From assembly GCA_037893225.1 (NCBI GenBank), contig JAZGUH010000700.1:186001-250000 (forward strand): a stretch of 64,000 nucleotides of DNA. Reading direction: 5' to 3'. Below are positions 54,674 to 64,000 of the stretch, piece by piece. The translations under genes and the position numbers were made by a program. Below the pieces are notes generated by a model. The model worked only from the letters and a program-made list of their open reading frames with translations, was not told the DNA's origin and did no database searches. The first letter of the stretch is position 1, and every line of letters starts with the position of its first letter. Source of the DNA: Hippasteria phrygiana (taxonomy: Eukaryota > Echinodermata > Asteroidea > Valvatida > Goniasteridae).

Positions 54674-57600
54674 TGGTTTATATTTCATGCAATTATGAAT
54701 GAGTAAAGCAAGTCATACCCTAGGGAATTTGACAGGCATGGAGCAATAAATAGAAGGTAATATGCACACAGATGTTGGCCGGAAAGAAAATAAACATTGC
54801 GAGGTTTGAATTTTCTCCACAAGTGTTAACTCTAAGAAGCCGCCGATAATTGCAACATGTAGCGCCAGATCTAAGCTATCCATACATGTCAAAATTACTG
54901 AATTTGGTTGATATTTCATGCAATTATGAATGAGTAAAGCAAGTCATACCCCAGGGAATTTGACATGCATGGAGCAATAAATAGACGGTAATATGCACAC
55001 AGATGTTGGCCGGAAAGAAAATAAACATTGCGAGGTTTGAATTTTCTCCACAAGTTTTAACTCTAGGAAGCCGCCGATGATTGCAACATGTAGCGCCAGA
55101 TCTAAGCTATCCATACATGTCAACATTACTGAATTTGGTTGATATTTCATGCAATTATGAATGAGTAAAGCAAGTCATACCCCAGGGAATTTGACATGCA
55201 TGGAGCAATAAATAGACGGTAATATGCACACAGATGTTGGCCGGAAAGAAAATAAACATTGCGAGGTTTGAATTTTCTCCACAAGTTTTAACTCTAGGAA
55301 GCCGCCGATGATTGCAACATGTAGCTCCAGATCTAAGCTATCCATACATGTCAAAATTACTGTATTTGGTTTATATTTCATGCAATTATGAATGAGTAAA
55401 GCAAGTCATACCCTAGGGAATTTGACAGGCATGGAGCAATAAATAGAAGGTAATATGCACACAGATGTTGGCCGGAAAGAAAATAAACATTGCGAGGTTT
55501 GAATTTTCTCCACAAGTGTTAACTCTAAGAAGCCGCCGATAATTGCAACATGTAGCGCCAGATCTAAGCTATCCATACATGTCAAAATTACTGAATTTGG
55601 TTGATATTTCATGCAATTATGAATGAGTAAAGCAAGTCCATACCCCAGCGAATTTGACATGAATGGAGCAATAAATAGACGGTAACATGTACACAGATGT
55701 TGGCCGGAAAGAAAATAAACATTGCGAGGTTTGAATTTTCTCCACAAGTTTTAACTCTAGGAAGCCGCCGATGATTGCAACATGTAGCGCCAGATCTAAG
55801 CTATCCATACATGTCAAAATTACTGTATTTGGTTGATATTTCATGCAATTATGAATGAGTAAAGCAAGTCATACCCTAGGGAATTTGACAGGCATGGAGC
55901 AATAAATAGAAGGTAATATGCACACAGATGTTGGCCGGAAAGAAAATAAACATTGCGAGGTTTGAATTTTCTCCACAAGTGTTAACTCTAAGAAGCCGCC
56001 GATAATTGCAACATGTAGCGCCAGATCTAAGCTATCCATACATGTCAAAATTACTGAATTTGGTTGATATTTCATGCAATTATGAATGAGTAAAGCAAGT
56101 CCATACCCCAGGGAATTTGACATGCATGGAGCAATAAATAGAAGGTAATATGCACACAGATGTTGGCCGGAAAGAAAATAAACATTGCGAGGTTTGAATT
56201 TTCTCCACAAGTTTTAACTCTAAGAAGCCGCCGATGATTGCAACATGTAGCGCCAGATCTAAGCTATCCATACATGTCAAAATTACTGCATTTGGTTGAT
56301 ATTTCATGCAATTATGAATGAGTAGAGCAAGTCCATACCCCAGGGAATTTGACAGGCATGGAGCAATAAATAGAAGGTAATATGCACACAGATGTTGGCC
56401 GGAAAGAAAATAAACATTGCGAGGTTTGAATTTTCTCCACAAGTGTTAACTCTAAGAAGCCGCCGATAATTGCAACATGTAGCGCCAGATCTAAGCTATC
56501 CATACATGTCAAAATTACTGAATTTGGTTGATATTTCATGCAATTATGAATGAGTAAAGCAAGTCATACCCCAGGGAATTTGACATGCATGGAGCAATAA
56601 ATAGACGGTAATATGCACACAGATGTTGGCCGGAAAGAAAATAAACATTGCGAGGTTTGAATTTTCTCCACAAGTTTTAACTCTAGGAAGCCGCCGATGA
56701 TTGCAACATGTAGCGCCAGATCTAAGCTATCCATACATGTCAACATTACTGAATTTGGTTGATATTTCATGCAATTATGAATGAGTAAAGCAAGTCCATA
56801 CCCCAGGGAATTTGACATGCATGGAGCAATAAATAGACGGTAATATGCACACAGATGTTGGCCGGAAAGAAAATAAACATTGCGAGGTTTGAATTTTCTC
56901 CACAAGTTTTAACTCTAAGAAGCCGCCGATAATTGCAACATGTAGCGCCAGATCTAAGCTATCCATACATGTCAAAATTACTGAAATTGGTTGATATTTC
57001 ATGCAATTATGAATGAGTAAAGCAAGTCCATACCCCAGGGAATTTGACATGCATGGAGCAATAAATAGAAGGTAATATGCACACAGATGTTGGCCGGAAA
57101 GAAAATAAACATTGCGAGGTTTGAATTTTCTCCACAAGTTTTAACTCTAAGAAGCCGCCGATGATTGCAACATGTAGCGCCAGATCTAAGCTATCCATAC
57201 ATGTCAAAATTACTGCATTTGGTTGATATTTCATGCAATTATGAATGAGTAGAGCAAGTCCATACCCCAGGGAATTTGACAGGCATGGAGCAATAAATAG
57301 AAGGTAATATGCACACAGATGTTGGCCGGAAAGAAAATAAACATTGCGAGGTTTGAATTTTCTCCACAAGTTTTAACTCTAAGAAGCCGCCGATGATTGC
57401 AACATGTAGCGCCAGATCTAAGCTATCCATACATGTCAAAATTACTGTATTTGGTTTATATTTCATGCAATTATGAATGAGTAAAGCAAGTCCATACCCC
57501 AGGGAATTTGACAGGCATGGAGCAATAAATAGAAGGTAATATGCACACAGATGTTGGCCGGAAAGAAAATAAACATTGCGAGGTTTGAATTTTCTCCACA

Positions 57601-57722
57601 AGTGTTAACTCTAAGAAGCCGCCGATAATTGCAACATGTAGCGCCAGATCTAAGCTATCCATACATGTCAAAATTACTGAATTTGGTTGATATTTCATGC
57701 AATTATGAATGAGTAAAGCAAG
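54674..57722 (+). repeat. Right-hand block with rare gcgaattt/gaatgg monomer and first 927-bp reuse
   Basis: It contains cctaggg, caacattac and tagctccag monomers (near 55325), then a distinctive monomer at about 55637 with cccagcgaatttg and gacatgaatgg, and no other copy of it was seen before 63739. From 56564 the 927-bp, four-monomer module appears (junctions 56564, 56795, 57027, 57259), marked by ctgaaattgg near 56985. A single gtccatacc monomer at 57491 separates it from the next module. Confidence 0.8.
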
Positions 57723-59805
57723 TCATACCCCAGGGAATTTGACATGCATGGAGCAATAAATAGACGGTAATATGCACACAGATGTTGGCCGGAAAGAAAA
57801 TAAACATTGCGAGGTTTGAATTTTCTCCACAAGTTTTAACTCTAGGAAGCCGCCGATGATTGCAACATGTAGCGCCAGATCTAAGCTATCCATACATGTC
57901 AACATTACTGAATTTGGTTGATATTTCATGCAATTATGAATGAGTAAAGCAAGTCCATACCCCAGGGAATTTGACATGCATGGAGCAATAAATAGACGGT
58001 AATATGCACACAGATGTTGGCCGGAAAGAAAATAAACATTGCGAGGTTTGAATTTTCTCCACAAGTTTTAACTCTAAGAAGCCGCCGATAATTGCAACAT
58101 GTAGCGCCAGATCTAAGCTATCCATACATGTCAAAATTACTGAAATTGGTTGATATTTCATGCAATTATGAATGAGTAAAGCAAGTCCATACCCCAGGGA
58201 ATTTGACATGCATGGAGCAATAAATAGAAGGTAATATGCACACAGATGTTGGCCGGAAAGAAAATAAACATTGCGAGGTTTGAATTTTCTCCACAAGTTT
58301 TAACTCTAAGAAGCCGCCGATGATTGCAACATGTAGCGCCAGATCTAAGCTATCCATACATGTCAAAATTACTGCATTTGGTTGATATTTCATGCAATTA
58401 TGAATGAGTAGAGCAAGTCCATACCCCAGGGAATTTGACAGGCATGGAGCAATAAATAGAAGGTAATATGCACACAGATGTTGGCCGGAAAGAAAATAAA
58501 CATTGCGAGGTTTGAATTTTCTCCACAAGTTTTAACTCTAAGAAGCCGCCGATGATTGCAACATGTAGCGCCAGATCTAAGCTATCCATACATGTCAAAA
58601 TTACTGTATTTGGTTTATATTTCATGCAATTATGAATGAGTAAAGCAAGTCATACCCCAGGGAATTTGACATGCATGGAGCAATAAATAGACGGTAATAT
58701 GCACACAGATGTTGGCCGGAAAGAAAATAAACATTGCGAGGTTTGAATTTTCTCCACAAGTTTTAACTCTAGGAAGCCGCCGATGATTGCAACATGTAGC
58801 GCCAGATCTAAGCTATCCATACATGTCAACATTACTGAATTTGGTTGATATTTCATGCAATTATGAATGAGTAAAGCAAGTCATACCCCAGGGAATTTGA
58901 CATGCATGGAGCAATAAATAGACGGTAATATGCACACAGATGTTGGCCGGAAAGAAAATAAACATTGCGAGGTTTGAATTTTCTCCACAAGTTTTAACTC
59001 TAGGAAGCCGCCGATGATTGCAACATGTAGCGCCAGATCTAAGCTATCCATACATGTCAAAATTACTGTATTTGGTTTATATTTCATGCAATTATGAATG
59101 AGTAAAGCAAGTCATACCCTAGGGAATTTGACAGGCATGGAGCAATAAATAGAAGGTAATATGCACACAGATGTTGGCCGGAAAGAAAATAAACATTGCG
59201 AGGTTTGAATTTTCTCCACAAGTTTTAACTCTAGGAAGCCGCCGATGATTGCAACATGTAGCGCCAGATCTAAGCTATCCATACATGTCAAAATTACTGT
59301 ATTTGGTTGATATTTCATGCAATTATGAATGAGTAAAGCAAGTCATACCCTAGGGAATTTGACAGGCATGGAGCAATAAATAGAAGGTAATATGCACACA
59401 GATGTTGGCCGGAAAGAAAATAAACATTGCGAGGTTTGAATTTTCTCCACAAGTGTTAACTCTAAGAAGCCGCCGATAATTGCAACATGTAGCGCCAGAT
59501 CTAAGCTATCCATACATGTCAAAATTACTGCATTTGGTTGATATTTCATGCAATTATGAATGAGTAGAGCAAGTCCATACCCCAGGGAATTTGACAGGCA
59601 TGGAGCAATAAATAGAAGGTAATATGCACACAGATGTTGGCCGGAAAGAAAATAAACATTGCGAGGTTTGAATTTTCTCCACAAGTGTTAACTCTAAGAA
59701 GCCGCCGATAATTGCAACATGTAGCGCCAGATCTAAGCTATCCATACATGTCAAAATTACTGAATTTGGTTGATATTTCATGCAATTATGAATGAGTAAA
59801 GCAAG
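57723..59805 (+). repeat. 2,083-bp 9-mer, copy 1, containing a 927-bp module
   Basis: It begins with the 927-bp module (57723-58649), followed by caacattac, gtttatatt and cctaggg monomers. It matches 49390-51190 at an offset of 8,333 bp, and the following unit from 59806 at an offset of 2,083 bp. The matches end in the monomer at 59343, near 59528, where this copy has gcattt and the others have gaattt. Confidence 0.83.
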
Positions 59806-62800
59806 TCATACCCCAGGGAATTTGACATGCATGGAGCAATAAATAGACGGTAATATGCACACAGATGTTGGCCGGAAAGAAAATAAACATTGCGAGGTTT
59901 GAATTTTCTCCACAAGTTTTAACTCTAGGAAGCCGCCGATGATTGCAACATGTAGCGCCAGATCTAAGCTATCCATACATGTCAACATTACTGAATTTGG
60001 TTGATATTTCATGCAATTATGAATGAGTAAAGCAAGTCCATACCCCAGGGAATTTGACATGCATGGAGCAATAAATAGACGGTAATATGCACACAGATGT
60101 TGGCCGGAAAGAAAATAAACATTGCGAGGTTTGAATTTTCTCCACAAGTTTTAACTCTAAGAAGCCGCCGATAATTGCAACATGTAGCGCCAGATCTAAG
60201 CTATCCATACATGTCAAAATTACTGAAATTGGTTGATATTTCATGCAATTATGAATGAGTAAAGCAAGTCCATACCCCAGGGAATTTGACATGCATGGAG
60301 CAATAAATAGAAGGTAATATGCACACAGATGTTGGCCGGAAAGAAAATAAACATTGCGAGGTTTGAATTTTCTCCACAAGTTTTAACTCTAAGAAGCCGC
60401 CGATGATTGCAACATGTAGCGCCAGATCTAAGCTATCCATACATGTCAAAATTACTGCATTTGGTTGATATTTCATGCAATTATGAATGAGTAGAGCAAG
60501 TCCATACCCCAGGGAATTTGACAGGCATGGAGCAATAAATAGAAGGTAATATGCACACAGATGTTGGCCGGAAAGAAAATAAACATTGCGAGGTTTGAAT
60601 TTTCTCCACAAGTTTTAACTCTAAGAAGCCGCCGATGATTGCAACATGTAGCGCCAGATCTAAGCTATCCATACATGTCAAAATTACTGTATTTGGTTTA
60701 TATTTCATGCAATTATGAATGAGTAAAGCAAGTCATACCCCAGGGAATTTGACATGCATGGAGCAATAAATAGACGGTAATATGCACACAGATGTTGGCC
60801 GGAAAGAAAATAAACATTGCGAGGTTTGAATTTTCTCCACAAGTTTTAACTCTAGGAAGCCGCCGATGATTGCAACATGTAGCGCCAGATCTAAGCTATC
60901 CATACATGTCAACATTACTGAATTTGGTTGATATTTCATGCAATTATGAATGAGTAAAGCAAGTCATACCCCAGGGAATTTGACATGCATGGAGCAATAA
61001 ATAGACGGTAATATGCACACAGATGTTGGCCGGAAAGAAAATAAACATTGCGAGGTTTGAATTTTCTCCACAAGTTTTAACTCTAGGAAGCCGCCGATGA
61101 TTGCAACATGTAGCGCCAGATCTAAGCTATCCATACATGTCAAAATTACTGTATTTGGTTTATATTTCATGCAATTATGAATGAGTAAAGCAAGTCATAC
61201 CCTAGGGAATTTGACAGGCATGGAGCAATAAATAGAAGGTAATATGCACACAGATGTTGGCCGGAAAGAAAATAAACATTGCGAGGTTTGAATTTTCTCC
61301 ACAAGTTTTAACTCTAGGAAGCCGCCGATGATTGCAACATGTAGCGCCAGATCTAAGCTATCCATACATGTCAAAATTACTGTATTTGGTTGATATTTCA
61401 TGCAATTATGAATGAGTAAAGCAAGTCATACCCTAGGGAATTTGACAGGCATGGAGCAATAAATAGAAGGTAATATGCACACAGATGTTGGCCGGAAAGA
61501 AAATAAACATTGCGAGGTTTGAATTTTCTCCACAAGTGTTAACTCTAAGAAGCCGCCGATAATTGCAACATGTAGCGCCAGATCTAAGCTATCCATACAT
61601 GTCAAAATTACTGAATTTGGTTGATATTTCATGCAATTATGAATGAGTAAAGCAAGTCCATACCCCAGGGAATTTGACATGCATGGAGCAATAAATAGAC
61701 GGTAACATGTACACAGATGTTGGCCGGAAAGAAAATAAACATTGCGAGGTTTGAATTTTCTCCACAAGTTTTAACTCTAAGAAGCCGCCGATGATTGCAA
61801 CATGTAGCGCCAGATCTAAGCTATCCATACATGTCAAAATTACTGTATTTGGTTTATATTTCATGCAATTATGAATGAGTAAAGCAAGTCATACCCCAGG
61901 GAATTTGACATGCATGGAGCAATAAATAGACGGTAATATGCACACAGATGTTGGCCGGAAAGAAAATAAACATTGCGAGGTTTGAATTTTCTCCACAAGT
62001 TTTAACTCTAGGAAGCCGCCGATGATTGCAACATGTAGCGCCAGATCTAAGCTATCCATACATGTCAACATTACTGAATTTGGTTGATATTTCATGCAAT
62101 TATGAATGAGTAAAGCAAGTCATACCCCAGGGAATTTGACATGCATGGAGCAATAAATAGACGGTAATATGCACACAGATGTTGGCCGGAAAGAAAATAA
62201 ACATTGCGAGGTTTGAATTTTCTCCACAAGTTTTAACTCTAAGAAGCCGCCGATAATTGCAACCTGTAGCGCCAGATCTAAGCTATCCATACATGTCAAA
62301 ATTACTGCATTTGGTTGATATTTCATGCAATTATGAATGAGTAAAGCAAGTCCATACCCCAGGGAATTTGACATGCATGGAGCAATAAATAGAAGGTAAT
62401 ATGCACACAGATGTTGGCCGGAAAGAAAATAAACATTGCGAGGTTTGAATTTTCTCCACAAGTTTTAACTCTAAGAAGCCGCCGATGATTGCAACATGTA
62501 GCGCCAGATCTAAGCTATCCATACATGTCAAAATTACTGCATTTGGTTGATATTTCATGCAATTATGAATGAGTAGAGCAAGTCCATACCCCAGGGAATT
62601 TGACAGGCATGGAGCAATAAATAGAAGGTAATATGCACACAGATGTTGGCCGGAAAGAAAATAAACATTGCGAGGTTTGAATTTTCTCCACAAGTTTTAA
62701 CTCTAAGAAGCCGCCGATGATTGCAACATGTAGCGCCAGATCTAAGCTATCCATACATGTCAAAATTACTGTATTTGGTTTATATTTCATGCAATTATGA

Positions 62801-63970
62801 ATGAGTAAAGCAAGTCATACCCTAGGGAATTTGACAGGCATGGAGCAATAAATAGAAGGTAATATGCACACAGATGTTGGCCGGAAAGAAAATAAACATT
62901 GCGAGGTTTGAATTTTCTCCACAAGTGTTAACTCTAAGAAGCCGCCGATAATTGCAACATGTAGCGCCAGATCTAAGCTATCCATACATGTCAAAATTAC
63001 TGAATTTGGTTGATATTTCATGCAATTATGAATGAGTAAAGCAAGTCATACCCCAGGGAATTTGACATGCATGGAGCAATAAATAGACGGTAATATGCAC
63101 ACAGATGTTGGCCGGAAAGAAAATAAACATTGCGAGGTTTGAATTTTCTCCACAAGTTTTAACTCTAGGAAGCCGCCGATGATTGCAACATGTAGCGCCA
63201 GATCTAAGCTATCCATACATGTCAACATTACTGAATTTGGTTGATATTTCATGCAATTATGAATGAGTAAAGCAAGTCATACCCCAGGGAATTTGACATG
63301 CATGGAGCAATAAATAGACGGTAATATGCACACAGATGTTGGCCGGAAAGAAAATAAACATTGCGAGGTTTGAATTTTCTCCACAAGTTTTAACTCTAGG
63401 AAGCCGCCGATGATTGCAACATGTAGCTCCAGATCTAAGCTATCCATACATGTCAAAATTACTGTATTTGGTTTATATTTCATGCAATTATGAATGAGTA
63501 AAGCAAGTCATACCCTAGGGAATTTGACAGGCATGGAGCAATAAATAGAAGGTAATATGCACACAGATGTTGGCCGGAAAGAAAATAAACATTGCGAGGT
63601 TTGAATTTTCTCCACAAGTGTTAACTCTAAGAAGCCGCCGATAATTGCAACATGTAGCGCCAGATCTAAGCTATCCATACATGTCAAAATTACTGAATTT
63701 GGTTGATATTTCATGCAATTATGAATGAGTAAAGCAAGTCCATACCCCAGCGAATTTGACATGAATGGAGCAATAAATAGACGGTAACATGTACACAGAT
63801 GTTGGCCGGAAAGAAAATAAACATTGCGAGGTTTGAATTTTCTCCACAAGTTTTAACTCTAGGAAGCCGCCGATGATTGCAACATGTAGCGCCAGATCTA
63901 AGCTATCCATACATGTCAAAATTACTGTATTTGGTTGATATTTCATGCAATTATGAATGAGTAAAGCAAG
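59806..63970 (+). repeat. 2,083-bp 9-mer, copy 2, running into the 8,102-bp repeat
   Basis: The 927-bp module lies at 59806-60732. From about 60550 to the end of the window the sequence repeats about 52450-55898 at an offset of 8,102 bp (35 monomers). Shared rare markers are ttgcaacctg (54162 and 62264), tagctccag (near 55325 and 63427) and the cccagcgaatttg/gacatgaatgg monomer (near 55637 and 63739). The only difference noticed is the 52942 substitution, absent at 61044. Confidence 0.85.
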
Positions 63971-64000
63971 TCATACCCTAGGGAATTTGACAGGCATGGA
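63971..64000 (+). repeat. Partial monomer at right edge
   Basis: The final 30 bases are the start of another monomer from its tcataccctaggg junction, cut by the window edge. By the 8,102-bp correspondence it should continue like 55869. Confidence 0.95.

Larger units (their letters stand above)
1..64000 (+). repeat. Satellite DNA array, ~231/232-bp monomer, spans entire window
   Basis: The same sequence recurs every 231 or 232 bases from the first base to the last, always in the same orientation, with no interrupting DNA. Junctions (agtcatacc or agtccatacc) run from 79 to 63971 in 276 steps, a mean of 231.5 bp. The total excess over 276 x 231 is 136 bases. With five 233-bp monomers seen, this implies roughly 126 monomers of 232 bp and 145 of 231 bp, assuming no other lengths occur. 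Copies differ by a small set of recurring substitutions plus rare private ones. Tandem organisation, low divergence and multi-monomer periods are typical of eukaryotic centromeric or heterochromatic satellites. The centromeric role is inference: no CENP-B-box-like motif was recognised in the monomer. The array continues beyond both edges. I do not recognise the satellite family. Confidence 0.99.

Noticed and set aside
79..63946. Hundreds of 66-123-codon minus-strand open frames, which could be read as a multigene family
   Set aside because: They are the same frame of a tandem 231/232-bp repeat. The longer versions arise from reading into the neighbouring monomer from a TTG start or from the extra base in tccatacc. 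No recognised domain, no gene-like spacing and no independent conservation were seen.
1..64000. CRISPR array
   Set aside because: The period is 231-232 bp and the whole unit is conserved. There are no short direct repeats separated by unique spacers, and no cas genes.
1..64000. Tandem transposon or SINE array, or rDNA-like spacer
   Set aside because: No terminal repeats, target-site duplications, poly-A tails, Pol III boxes that I could recognise, or rRNA sequence. The monomer has no natural start or end.
1..64000. Inverted segments or strand switches
   Set aside because: The reverse-complement monomer was looked for by its landmarks (such as cggcggctt on the plus strand) and not seen. All copies face the same way.

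Overview
The whole 64 kb window is one uninterrupted head-to-tail satellite DNA array. It holds about 276 complete monomers of 231-232 bp (rarely 233 bp), all in the same orientation, with a partial copy at each edge. I found no unique sequence, ordinary gene, tRNA, rRNA, transposon insertion, CRISPR array, origin or inversion anywhere. The monomer is about 38% G+C (counted on one copy, 88 of 231). It carries a fixed order of landmarks: an agatct site, a dyad around tcatgcaattatga, a variable junction agtc(c)atacc, an A-rich tract, and a CpG-bearing segment gccgccgat...tagcgcc. A long array of very similar monomers with multi-monomer higher-order periods is typical of eukaryotic (animal or plant) centromeric, pericentromeric or heterochromatic satellite. 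I do not recognise the family and cannot name the organism from sequence alone.

The array is a patchwork of nested segmental duplications, not a simple monomeric array. Positions below are phased on the t of the agtc(c)atacc junction. (1) 79-15.4 kb: a short 7-mer unit (1,620 bp) and a long 32-mer unit (7,409 bp) alternate S-L-S-L', giving a 9,029-bp superperiod. (2) 15.4-18.3 kb: a bridge whose relatives lie about 29 kb further right. (3) 18.3-27.2 kb: 3-mer, 4-mer and 5-mer units, a 696-bp 3-mer, and a 3,013-bp duplication. (4) 27.2-43.8 kb: variable 9-, 11-, 12- and 14-mer units, with a 5,325-bp duplication and an overlapping 3,240-bp tandem duplication. (5) 43.8-47.7 kb: a block resembling 14.9-18.1 kb. 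(6) 47-64 kb: 1,621-, 2,314-, 2,083- and 927-bp units inside an 8.1-8.3 kb superperiod that runs off the right edge.

Several monomers are chimeras of two monomer types and sit exactly at the edges of duplicated segments. This fits repeated unequal exchange (or an equivalent amplification process) as the origin of the layout. Rare private substitutions are copied with their blocks and give a relative history of the duplications.

Most monomers carry a 68-codon minus-strand open frame, which exists partly because 231 is a multiple of three. I regard it as probably non-coding, but describe it because it is never interrupted in the window. Nothing here acts as a set of cooperating genes. All comparisons were made by eye, so block edges are good to tens of bases and stated identities may miss isolated substitutions.
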